A stretch of DNA of 64,000 nt from Aliagarivorans taiwanensis DSM 22990 (GTDB lineage Bacteria > Pseudomonadota > Gammaproteobacteria > Enterobacterales > Celerinatantimonadaceae). Positions 1 to 8,092 of this stretch are shown in pieces (position 1 is the stretch's first letter; each line of letters opens with the position of its first letter). Location of the stretch: NCBI RefSeq assembly GCF_000429505.1, contig NZ_AUBZ01000006.1:89725-153724 (forward strand), written 5' to 3'. Below the pieces are notes generated by a model. That model saw only the letters and a program-made list of their open reading frames with translations, ran no database searches and was not told where the DNA came from. The position numbers were made by a program, and so were the translations under genes.

Positions 1-1
1 C

Positions 2-505
2 CCCGATGAGTTCATTCAGGACGATATCAGTATCAGCCTGGCCGACCAAGCGATGCTTAGCCGCTGCGAGATCTTGCTGGTGGATGACTCGCCCACCGCT
101 CGTCGCCAGCTAAAGCGCGCCCTCGATAGCATTGAGGTGAGCTTCCATATGGTGGACAACGGCCGCCATGCGCTGGAGGTCATGGAACAAGCGGCAGCCG
201 ATGATAAGCCCATCCAAATTCTGGTGAGCGATATTGAGATGCCCGGCCTGGATGGCTACGAGCTGACCTTTGAGGTGCGCTCAAATCCCAAGCTGGCCGA
301 TGCCTTTATTATCCTCCACACCTCGCTGTCGAGTGAGATCAGCGTCGATCGCGCCAAACAGGTGGGAGCCAACGACGCCCTCACCAAGTTCAATGCCCCT
401 GATCTAATCGCCGCGATGTTGCAGGGTGCCGGTAAGTTTAAAGTGGGTGATGCCTCGCACGAGGATATGAGTGAAACTCAGGAAGAGATCGACAAACTGA
501 TCTAA
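2..505 (+). CDS. cheV: Chemotaxis coupling protein CheV, C-terminal part (5' end outside window)
   Basis: The reading frame is open from the window edge, so the N-terminal CheW-like coupling domain is missing here. The visible part is a receiver domain: an acidic pair in LLVDDS near its start, the phospho-acceptor aspartate in SDIEMPGLDGYEL, a TS pair in LHTSLSSE and a lysine in ALTKFNAPDL. CheV proteins couple chemoreceptors to the CheA kinase at the inner membrane, and their receiver domain is thought to tune adaptation. A stand-alone response regulator is the alternative. The frame continues upstream of the ATG at 53 without a stop and the spacer resembles the CheW-receiver linker, so CheV is preferred. 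About 167 residues are visible. Confidence 0.8.
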   Translation, partial: PDEFIQDDISISLADQAMLSRCEILLVDDSPTARRQLKRALDSIEVSFHMVDNGRHALEVMEQAAADDKPIQILVSDIEMPGLDGYELTFEVRSNPKLADAFIILHTSLSSEISVDRAKQVGANDALTKFNAPDLIAAMLQGAGKFKVGDASHEDMSETQEEIDKLI

Positions 506-551
506 CAGCGTTTGCTAAGCTTTCAGATATAATCCTCTATATGGCTTAGCC

Positions 552-1268
552 GTGCATAAATTACTGTGCGTATTGGTGTTGTTACTTGGCTTTGCGAGTC
601 TCCCCGCCAAGCCATTCAGCGTTGCCACCGAGCAGTGGCAGGACTACTCCAACAGCGACCTGACAGGGTATTACTTTTCCATCCTCAATCGCGTTTTTCC
701 TGAGCGTGAGTATGAGGTCCGCTTTGTCCCTTATCTGCGCAGTATCGCGCTGGTACAGCATGATGCGGTGGATATGGCGATGGGGATCTCGCCGGATGCC
801 ATCCCGGAACAGTTCTGTTCCCCCTACCTGGTTGGCTTGGAGACCGCCGATCTTGCGATTAGCCAAGAGCTAGCCGAAACTTGGTCGGGCCTTGATGATT
901 TGAAAGGCAAGCGGGTATATGGACGGCTTGGCTATGACTGGGCCGATACCCTGCCGGCAACCGCTGATTACCATGAGCTAGCCGACTTAGCAGTAATTCT
1001 GAAGCTACTGAATGCTCAGCGTATTGATGCGGTAATTGACTATCGAATGGATATGGAAATTGCGTTGCAACAGGGTAACCTGGGTCAAGGCTTTGTGTTT
1101 GTCGATAACGTGGTTGAGTTCCCTATCCACTTTTGTTTTTCACTAAGCGAGCTTGGTCAGCAACTGCGCAGGCAGTTTGAACGTGAAATGAAAGTTCTCA
1201 TCGACAGTGGCGAGCTACGACAGATCATGATTGATACTCTTAGTTCTGATATCGAGTATCCCTATTAG
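552..1268 (+). CDS. Exported periplasmic solute-binding-like protein (SBP_bac_3 type)
   Basis: This encodes 238 residues with a signal peptide: a short basic start, a leucine/valine-rich core and cleavage probably after the SLPAKP region. The rest has the two-lobed layout of family 3 extracellular solute-binding proteins, including a segment like GLDDLKGKRVYGRLGYDW, typical of such proteins near mid-length. The start is GTG; an in-frame stop lies just upstream (541-549), so no longer form is possible. A TATAAT hexamer at 528-533 would give a very short leader. No transporter permease or ATPase lies nearby, so it may be an orphan sensor or binding protein. The ligand is unknown. A similar orphan lies at 11195-11992. 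Confidence 0.7.
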   Translation: MHKLLCVLVLLLGFASLPAKPFSVATEQWQDYSNSDLTGYYFSILNRVFPEREYEVRFVPYLRSIALVQHDAVDMAMGISPDAIPEQFCSPYLVGLETADLAISQELAETWSGLDDLKGKRVYGRLGYDWADTLPATADYHELADLAVILKLLNAQRIDAVIDYRMDMEIALQQGNLGQGFVFVDNVVEFPIHFCFSLSELGQQLRRQFEREMKVLIDSGELRQIMIDTLSSDIEYPY

Positions 1269-1358
1269 CCCTTGCGGCGGTTATCGTTAACTTCACTTTT
1301 CTTCCTGCTGTGACGCCGTTACACTGCGCTTTTTTAGGGCAACGGAAGATATACATTG

Positions 1359-2174
1359 ATGCTGGGACATCTCGATAAGATGCGAGTGGAGCTGGACTCG
1401 CCGGTAAATTACTTTATGCGCTTAGACGAGCAGGAAGTTCCCCTCAATGACTATCTGGGGAAGACCGTTCGCTTCGAGTTCAAGCAGGCGATCCACTGCA
1501 GCGCCTGTGGCAAGAAAACCAAGAAAAGCTACTCTCAGGGCCACTGCTTTGTGTGTATGAAGAAACTGGCCCGCTGCGATATGTGCATCTTGAAGCCAGA
1601 GACCTGTCATTTCGCGCAGGGTACATGCCGCGAGCCTGAGTGGGGAGAGCAGCATTGCATGATCCCCCACTATGTTTATCTATCCAACACCTCCGGGCTT
1701 AAGGTAGGGATTACCCGCGAAAACCAACTGCCTACTCGCTGGATTGATCAAGGGGCCACCCAGGCCTTGGCGATTGCTAAAGTGAGCAGCCGCCATGTGT
1801 CTGGTTTGCTGGAGATCGCCATTGCAGAGCACGTGGCAGATAAAACCAACTGGCGGGCCATGCTCAAAGGAGAACAGGTGGATATCGATCTATCCGCCGA
1901 AGCCGATCGCTTGCTGGAGACGGTTGCCCCGGCCATCGAGCAGATCACCCTGGAGCGCGGCGCAGAGGCGATTGAGCTGTTGGCGCAGCGCGAGAATGTG
2001 GCCATTGATTACCCGGTGCTAGAGTATCCGAGCAAGATCACCAGCTTTAACCTCGATAAAGCCCCCTTGGTAGAAGGCACCCTCATGGGTATTAAAGGGC
2101 AATATTTGCTGCTGGATACCGGCGTGATCAATATTCGCAAGTTCAGCAGCTATCAAGTAGAGTGGCAGTGCTAG
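1359..2174 (+). CDS. DUF2797 family protein with cysteine-rich N-terminal region
   Basis: A 271-residue protein. Residues of about 45-95 hold many cysteines arranged as CxxC pairs (CSAC, CFVC, CDMC and further Cys), suggesting one or two structural zinc sites. The central motif around GLKVGITRENQLPTRWIDQGA is the hallmark I associate with DUF2797, a family of unknown function. The ATG at 1359 is preferred over a TTG one codon earlier because GGAAG at 1344-1348 is well spaced for it. It stands alone, followed by a good terminator at 2274-2301. No biochemical role can be assigned. Confidence 0.75.
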   Translation: MLGHLDKMRVELDSPVNYFMRLDEQEVPLNDYLGKTVRFEFKQAIHCSACGKKTKKSYSQGHCFVCMKKLARCDMCILKPETCHFAQGTCREPEWGEQHCMIPHYVYLSNTSGLKVGITRENQLPTRWIDQGATQALAIAKVSSRHVSGLLEIAIAEHVADKTNWRAMLKGEQVDIDLSAEADRLLETVAPAIEQITLERGAEAIELLAQRENVAIDYPVLEYPSKITSFNLDKAPLVEGTLMGIKGQYLLLDTGVINIRKFSSYQVEWQC

Positions 2175-2273
2175 AGCACGCTTCGTTTGCTCGATATGCC
2201 CATTGACTGAGCAAACAGCGCCGCGACAGGCGCTTAAAATCGATTTCGCCGGCAACTGTCACGTTTCGGTCAT

Positions 2274-2301
2274 GCTGGTTATCTAGGATAGCCAGCGTTT
2301 T
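2274..2301 (+). terminator. Intrinsic terminator after the DUF2797 gene
   Basis: A 10-bp stem (GCTGGTTATC with GATAGCCAGC, one G-T pair) closes a 3-base loop and is followed by GTTTTATT. The same sequence reads as an imperfect palindrome, so an operator for the following genes is an alternative. Confidence 0.6.
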
Positions 2302-2331
2302 ATTACCAACCAACTGAGTCTAACTACGCAC

Positions 2332-2607
2332 ATGTGTTCGGATAGTCACGCCTTAGTCGCCCATCTGCATCAGCAACACTCTGCCTTGCTGCGCATGTGG
2401 TGGGTGCACTGCGACTCCCATCCGCACAATGGTGACGAGTGCCACACCTGTCAGGCTTTCGGGCAACTGCAGCTTCAATTGTTGGGGCTTGCGGTGGTGC
2501 TGGCTGCTTGCGATGAACGGTGTGAGTTTGTCGCTCTGCAGCTGGCCCGCTATACCTATACCGCTGCCTATTTTCGATTATCACGGGCGCCACCCCCCTC
2601 CTTGTAA
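2332..2607 (+). CDS. Small Cys/His-rich hypothetical protein upstream of the zinc locus
   Basis: A 91-residue frame with normal-looking codon use for this genome and six cysteines plus many histidines, including HPHNGDECHTCQ. I do not recognise it. It lies directly before the zinc-uptake operon and ends about 40 bases before the SD of zrgA. The start is uncertain: no clear SD precedes the ATG at 2332, and the terminator at 2274-2301 leaves little room for a promoter. A later ATG at 2395 is possible. An open frame on the opposite strand is low-complexity and looks like a shadow. Confidence 0.45.
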   Translation: MCSDSHALVAHLHQQHSALLRMWWVHCDSHPHNGDECHTCQAFGQLQLQLLGLAVVLAACDERCEFVALQLARYTYTAAYFRLSRAPPPSL

Positions 2608-2648
2608 GTTATAACGTTTTACTCTTATTTAACTAACAAGGATTCACA

Positions 2649-3311
2649 ATGAAACTTACGACTATTGCTGCCATCAGCGCAGCCCTTTTCAGCGCGGCTT
2701 CAGTTGCGGCGGGTCACGGCGCTCACCAACATGGTGTGGCGGAATTATTGCTAGCCAGCGAAGGTGATGAGCTGGAGCTGCAATTCCACAGCCCTGCTGA
2801 CAACCTGGTGGGCTTTGAGCATGCACCGCAAAACGCTGAGCAGCGAGTGGCTATCGAACGCGCAATGACCTTGTTGGCAAATCCTGCCACCTTGGGCCTG
2901 CCTGCGGCGGCCGAGTGTGAATTAGAGAAAGTAGAAGCGGAATGGGGTGAGCTCACTATTGCCGCTGCCGAGCATGATCATCATGACGGCCACGACCATC
3001 ATGATCACGACGACCACGATCATCATGACCATGACAAGCATGATGACCACGGCCATCATGACCATGATAAGCACGATGACCACGATCATCATGACCATGA
3101 TAAGCATGATGACCACGACCACGAGCATGGCCATGCCGATGTTGCCTACCACTACCATCTTCACTGCCATCACCCGGAGAAGCTGAATGGCTTGGACCTA
3201 CAACTGTTCGATCACTTCCCAAGCTTGCAACGCTTGAATGTGCAGGTGGCGACTGAGTCTGGTCAAACTCAGGTGGAGCTGACGCCTCAGCAAACTCGCT
3301 TGGCACTGTAG
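2649..3311 (+). CDS. zrgA: Zinc-binding periplasmic protein, DUF2796 / ZrgA type
   Basis: A 220-residue exported protein with a clear signal peptide ending around SVAAGHGAHQHG. Residues of roughly 110-165 are almost only His and Asp, followed by a His-rich tail (YHYHLHCHH). This matches the DUF2796 family, known as ZrgA in Vibrio cholerae, which takes part in Zur-controlled zinc uptake. The His/Asp tract presumably captures zinc in the periplasm for the ABC transporter encoded immediately downstream (1 base to the ATPase gene). AAGGA lies just before the ATG. The tract contains a 33-bp tandem repeat and may vary in length between strains. Zinc rather than another metal is inferred from the family. 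Confidence 0.85.
   Translation: MKLTTIAAISAALFSAASVAAGHGAHQHGVAELLLASEGDELELQFHSPADNLVGFEHAPQNAEQRVAIERAMTLLANPATLGLPAAAECELEKVEAEWGELTIAAAEHDHHDGHDHHDHDDHDHHDHDKHDDHGHHDHDKHDDHDHHDHDKHDDHDHEHGHADVAYHYHLHCHHPEKLNGLDLQLFDHFPSLQRLNVQVATESGQTQVELTPQQTRLAL
3021..3119 (+). repeat. Three 33-bp tandem repeats in the His/Asp tract of zrgA
   Basis: Three in-frame units start at 3021, 3054 and 3087; each encodes HHDHDKHDDH plus one variable residue. Units differ by only a few bases, mostly silent C/T changes, which suggests recent duplication. Degenerate shorter His/Asp codon repeats precede and follow. Confidence 0.9.
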
Positions 3312-3312
3312 T

Positions 3313-4023
3313 ATGAGCGAGCAGCTGTTAAGCCTGAGCCAGCTGACTTACAGCTGGCCCGGCGAGCAAACTCCGGTACTGGATATTGACCAGCTGGCGC
3401 TGGATGCCGGCTCGCAGGTGTTTGTCCACGGGCCATCTGGCTGTGGCAAATCGACACTGTTGAGTGTGGTTGCCGGCGTGGTTCAACCCGATTCCGGCAG
3501 CCTGCACTTTCTCGGCAAGGACTGCCTGAGTATGAGTAAGCATCAGCGCGACCAGCTGCGTGCCGATCATATGGGCTATGTGTTCCAGCAGTTTAACCTG
3601 CTGCCCTACCTGTCGGTGCTGGACAACGTGATGCTGACCTGCCAGTTCTCCAAGTTGCGCCGAGCCAAGGCGCAGCAGCGAGGTGGCTCGGTGAAGCAGG
3701 AGGCTTTGCGCCTGCTCGACCATCTGCAGATCCCCGACTCTGCGCTCGCCAAGCCAGTATCCAACCTCAGCATTGGCCAGCAGCAGCGGGTGGCCGTTGC
3801 CCGCGCTTTGATTGGCTCACCAGCGTTGTTGATTGCCGACGAGCCGACCTCGGCGCTGGACTCGGTTAACCGTGAGCGCTTCATGGATCTGCTGATGGCT
3901 GAGCTGCAACTGGGCGAGAGCAGCCTGCTGCTGGTCAGTCACGATGAAGCGCTGGCCGAGCGCTTCGATCAAACCTGGTCGCTGGCTCAGCTTAATCGTG
4001 GAGGTCACCATGAAGTTAGCTAA
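3313..4023 (+). CDS. ABC transporter ATPase of the zrg-type zinc locus
   Basis: A 236-residue ATP-binding subunit of the LolD/MacB-like subgroup. Visible motifs are Walker A GPSGCGKST, Q-loop region VFQQFNLLPYLSV, signature LSIGQQQR, Walker B LLIADEPTSALD and an H-loop SHDEA. It starts one base after the zrgA stop and overlaps the permease gene by 14 bases, so the three are translated together. In Vibrio the zrg cluster has the same order of His-rich protein, ATPase and FtsX-like permease. It should energise zinc transfer across or at the inner membrane with the next gene product. Confidence 0.88.
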   Translation: MSEQLLSLSQLTYSWPGEQTPVLDIDQLALDAGSQVFVHGPSGCGKSTLLSVVAGVVQPDSGSLHFLGKDCLSMSKHQRDQLRADHMGYVFQQFNLLPYLSVLDNVMLTCQFSKLRRAKAQQRGGSVKQEALRLLDHLQIPDSALAKPVSNLSIGQQQRVAVARALIGSPALLIADEPTSALDSVNRERFMDLLMAELQLGESSLLLVSHDEALAERFDQTWSLAQLNRGGHHEVS

Positions 4024-5236
4024 TCTGGCGTGGCATAGCCTGTGGGCGCGCCGCTCCTCGGCGTTGTTGACGGTTATGACCATCGCCCTGAGTGTTGCGC
4101 TGCTGCTGGGGGTTGAGCAATTGCGTCTGCAAACCAAGCAGAGCTTTGCCTCTACCGTTTCCGGTACCGATTTGATCGTCGGCGCACGCAGTGGCCAAAC
4201 CCAACTGTTGCTGTATTCAATCTTCCACATCGGTAATGCCACCAACAACATCAGCTGGTCGTCCTATCAGGACATTGCCGCCCAGCGCAACGTGAAGTGG
4301 ACTATTCCGATCGCCTTGGGGGATTCGCACCGAGGCTATCGGGTGGTGGGTACCAACAGCGATTTCTTCGAGTACTACCGCTATGGTCGCCGTGAGCCGC
4401 TGAGCTTTGCCCAAGGCAATGGCTTCGAGACCACCTTTGAAGCAGTGCTTGGCGCAGAAGTGGCGCGCTCACTCGGTTACGAGCTGGGCCAAGAGATTGT
4501 GGTGGCCCACGGCGTGGCAGAGATCAGCTTTAACGTGCATGACCAACACCCCTTCGAGGTGGTGGGTATCCTTGCGCCAACCGGCACGCCGGTGGACCGC
4601 TCGGTCATGGTGGGGCTGGATGCCATTGAAGCGATCCATATGCCGGTCCAGCCTGACGGCTATACCGCAGAGCAGCTAGAGCCTAAGTCCATCACCGCCT
4701 TTTTGATGGGGATGAACTCGCGGGTGCAGGTGTTTACTCAGCAGCGTGCCATCAATAATTACCGGGCCGAGCCATTGCTGGCCATCTTACCCGGTGTGGC
4801 CCTGCAGGAGCTGTGGGGCGTACTAGGTATGGCCGAGCAAGCACTGCTGGCTGTGTCGGTATGTGTGGTATTGACCGGCCTGCTGAGTATGTTGGCCGCC
4901 TTGCTGGCAAGCCTTAAAGAGCGCCGCCGGGAAATGGCGATTCTGCGCTCGGTGGGGGCGCGTCCGTATCAGATCTTCCTGTTACTGGTGTTGGAGTCGC
5001 TATTGCTCAGTGTGGCAGGTGTGATCCTTGGGGCACTGCTAAAGTATGCTTTATTAGCAGCATTGCAGCCGTTTATGCTCAATCAGATGGGACTTTATCT
5101 GACTTTGGGTGGTCTGAGTAACAGTCAGTGGCAAATGCTGCTAGCAGTAGTGATGGTTGGGACGTTTAGCGGTATGATTCCGGCCTGGCGTGCCTATCGT
5201 TACTCGTTGAACGACGGCATGAGCATTCGAGTATAG
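4010..5236 (+). CDS. FtsX/MacB-like ABC permease of the zrg-type zinc locus
   Basis: A 408-residue membrane protein with the FtsX-family plan: one N-terminal transmembrane helix (about residues 17-40), a large periplasmic region, then three C-terminal helices. The conserved ERRREMAILRSVGARPYQIF segment sits between the last helices. The start is the ATG at 4010, with GGAGG at 3999-4003; a longer frame from 3944 would begin deep inside the ATPase gene. It forms the membrane partner of the preceding ATPase. The topology is that of lipoprotein or mechanotransmission exporters rather than classical ZnuB permeases, so how zinc is handled is not evident from sequence. Confidence 0.85.
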   Translation: MKLANLAWHSLWARRSSALLTVMTIALSVALLLGVEQLRLQTKQSFASTVSGTDLIVGARSGQTQLLLYSIFHIGNATNNISWSSYQDIAAQRNVKWTIPIALGDSHRGYRVVGTNSDFFEYYRYGRREPLSFAQGNGFETTFEAVLGAEVARSLGYELGQEIVVAHGVAEISFNVHDQHPFEVVGILAPTGTPVDRSVMVGLDAIEAIHMPVQPDGYTAEQLEPKSITAFLMGMNSRVQVFTQQRAINNYRAEPLLAILPGVALQELWGVLGMAEQALLAVSVCVVLTGLLSMLAALLASLKERRREMAILRSVGARPYQIFLLLVLESLLLSVAGVILGALLKYALLAALQPFMLNQMGLYLTLGGLSNSQWQMLLAVVMVGTFSGMIPAWRAYRYSLNDGMSIRV

Positions 5237-5245
5237 GGGATCGAG

Positions 5246-5731
5246 ATGAGAGTAATTGCCTTGGTGCTGGCGCTATTCAGCACATTAGTCTGGGCCGAAG
5301 ATGAGTCCGGCGTAGAGGTCTGGGAAAGCCTGCTCCCTGAGAGTGAGCGTGGGATCTGGTATGAAGAACCAGAGATCGATCATGATGACCCCATGGCGCA
5401 GGCCCAGCAGAACCTGAATGTCAGCCTCAACGAAGAGCTGAACAACACACCGATCCGTATTCCGGGCTTTGTGGTACCGCTGGAAGGTGATCAGGATATG
5501 GTGACCGAGTTTTTGCTGGTGCCTTATTTTGGCGCATGTATCCACTACCCGCCGCCGCCGCCCAACCAGATCGTTTATGTCACCACCGAAAAAGGTTTCC
5601 GTCTGGAAGACTGGTGGGAACCGGTTTGGGTTGAAGGTACCATTCGCACCGAGATCCGGGACGTGCAGGACATGGCCACGGTGGGCTATGCGATAAGCGA
5701 GCCGAGCGCGATTACTCTTTACGATAACTAA
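5246..5731 (+). CDS. Exported DUF3299 protein, last gene of the zrg-type zinc operon
   Basis: A 161-residue protein with a signal peptide (cleavage near LVWAED). The core holds IPGFVVPLEGD and GACIHYPPPPPNQ, which I associate with DUF3299. The CIHxPPPPPNQ segment with an isolated Cys-His could bind metal, but this is unproven. It follows the permease gene by 9 bases and is part of the same operon; DUF3299 proteins accompany the zrg transporter in Vibrio as well. Its biochemical role is unknown. A strong terminator follows. Confidence 0.8.
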   Translation: MRVIALVLALFSTLVWAEDESGVEVWESLLPESERGIWYEEPEIDHDDPMAQAQQNLNVSLNEELNNTPIRIPGFVVPLEGDQDMVTEFLLVPYFGACIHYPPPPPNQIVYVTTEKGFRLEDWWEPVWVEGTIRTEIRDVQDMATVGYAISEPSAITLYDN

Positions 5732-5748
5732 GTGATGCGCATTGAATC

Positions 5749-5774
5749 AAAAGGGACGCCGCGGCGTCCCTTTT
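5749..5774. terminator. Bidirectional terminator between the zinc operon and galR
   Basis: A 12-bp perfect stem (AAAAGGGACGCC with GGCGTCCCTTTT) separated by GC, with A-run on one side and T-run on the other. It serves the two convergent genes from both directions. Confidence 0.85.
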
Positions 5775-5796
5775 ACTATCTGCAGATGAGTGAAAG

Positions 5797-6798
5797 CTAG
5801 TCGCGCAAGGCCAATACCGAATCACGCTTGACCAAGGTGGGCACATACTTGTGGCAATCGCTCACTGTTTTGCCGCTGGACAGGCTCAAGGCCATCTCGG
5901 CCGCTTCCATCGCCATCATCTCAATGGGATAGCGCATGGTGGTCAATTTAGGGCGCAAGTAGCGCGATAGCAACACGTCATCGAAGCCGATTACCGATAC
6001 ATCTTCCGGTACTCGGTAGCCATTGTCGGTAAGCACCGAGATCACCCCTGAGGCCATGGCATCGTTGTACACCACGATAGCGGTGGCGCCGAGATTCTTC
6101 GATAGCAGATTCTGCGTGGCGACTTCGCCGCCGGTTTGGTTCGGGTCGCCGTGCTCGATGGCGATATCGGCCAGCGGCTGGCCAGCTTCTGCCAAGGCCT
6201 GCTGTAGCCCTTCCAAACGCAACTGGGGATCTTCAATGTGATAGCGGCTAGATACGCAGGCAATCTTCTGGTGGCCTAAGGACATCAAGTAGCGCCCAGC
6301 AGCTTCGCCGCCGGCGCGGTTGTCCAACCACACACAGCGATGGGCAATCTGCGGGATATGGCGGTTAATCAGCACCATAGCGGGATTGGCTTCGGCGTAG
6401 GCGATCAGCTCATCGTCGCTTAGGGCTTTAGAGTGCACTACCAGCGCTTCGCAGCGCTGCTCCAATAGCGTTTCAATCGCCTGTCGTTCGGTGTCGGCGC
6501 TGACTAAGCCATTGGAGATCAACAGCTGGCGATGATGTTCGCGGGCGATTTTCTCCACACCGCCAGCGAGGGTGGCAAAGAAGGGGTCGGTCAGCTCACT
6601 GAACACCAAGCCCAGGGTTGGGCTGCTTTGGGTTACCAAGGCGCGGGCATTGGCATTGGGGCGGTAGCCAAGATCTACCATCACCTGTTTCACCTTGGCG
6701 CGGTTTTTATCGCTAACTTTCGGACCGTTATTGATCACGCGGGAAACGGTTGCGACGGACACACCTGCGGCGGCGGCTACATCCTTAATGGTTGCCAT
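5797..6798 (-). CDS. galR: LacI-family repressor, GalR/GalS-like
   Basis: A 333-residue regulator. Residues 1-60 form the LacI-type helix-turn-helix with hinge (MATIKDVAAAAGVSVATVSR, then RPNANARAL), and the rest is a periplasmic-binding-protein-like effector domain. Over the whole length it resembles E. coli GalR (for example RQAIE, ALVVHSK, VLINR, YNDAMASG, GFDDVLLSRYLRPKLTTMRYPI). That makes galactose or a related sugar the likely effector, but no galactose genes lie nearby, so the regulon is elsewhere. Two operator-like sites upstream suggest autoregulation. The start is the ATG whose complement is at 6796-6798. Confidence 0.8.
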   Translation of the reverse strand: MATIKDVAAAAGVSVATVSRVINNGPKVSDKNRAKVKQVMVDLGYRPNANARALVTQSSPTLGLVFSELTDPFFATLAGGVEKIAREHHRQLLISNGLVSADTERQAIETLLEQRCEALVVHSKALSDDELIAYAEANPAMVLINRHIPQIAHRCVWLDNRAGGEAAGRYLMSLGHQKIACVSSRYHIEDPQLRLEGLQQALAEAGQPLADIAIEHGDPNQTGGEVATQNLLSKNLGATAIVVYNDAMASGVISVLTDNGYRVPEDVSVIGFDDVLLSRYLRPKLTTMRYPIEMMAMEAAEMALSLSSGKTVSDCHKYVPTLVKRDSVLALRD

Positions 6799-6814
6799 TC
6801 TGCTCTCTTCTTAA

Positions 6815-6830
6815 GTTAAACGGTTTCACC
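6815..6830. promoter_or_regulatory. LacI/GalR-type operator 1 upstream of galR
   Basis: Sequence GTTAAACGGTTTCACC; on the minus strand it contains AACCGTTT, matching the AANCGNTT core of LacI-family operators, with GTGAAA flanks like gal operators. It lies 17 bases before the galR start codon. Confidence 0.6.
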
Positions 6831-6877
6831 CGAGAATCTATATGTTGGCTGAGATTGGGGAAACAATTCTACATCAA

Positions 6878-6894
6878 ACTGGAAACGTTTACCT
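6878..6894. promoter_or_regulatory. LacI/GalR-type operator 2 upstream of galR
   Basis: Contains TGGAAACGTTTACC, a near-perfect palindrome around AAACGTTT with the central CG of LacI-family operators. It lies about 64 bp from operator 1, roughly six helical turns, a spacing that would permit looping or cooperative binding. Confidence 0.65.
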
Positions 6895-7033
6895 AGATCG
6901 CTATCTTGACACAGCGCGGTGGGGAAACTTTGAGCGGCCTAGAATTCTGGCAGATTTTTTACATCAATAGCTATTTTAGTGATCTCGGTTTACATTAGAG
7001 CCAACTGCAGGCTGGCTTTCACCGCGTGGTTAA

Positions 7034-8089
<1,056 letters not shown>

Positions 8090-8092
8090 ACC

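Noticed and set aside
2324..2593. Minus-strand open frame opposite the Cys/His-rich frame
   Set aside because: Low-complexity Ala/Arg/Thr-rich product typical of a shadow frame, with no start signal.
2606..2620. GTTATAAC upstream of zrgA as a Zur box
   Set aside because: Only about 8 of 12 consensus positions match, clearly weaker than the znu site. Zur control is still likely but not shown by this site.
2956..3306. Minus-strand frame with Gly/His repeats opposite zrgA
   Set aside because: It is the antisense reading of the His/Asp codon repeats.
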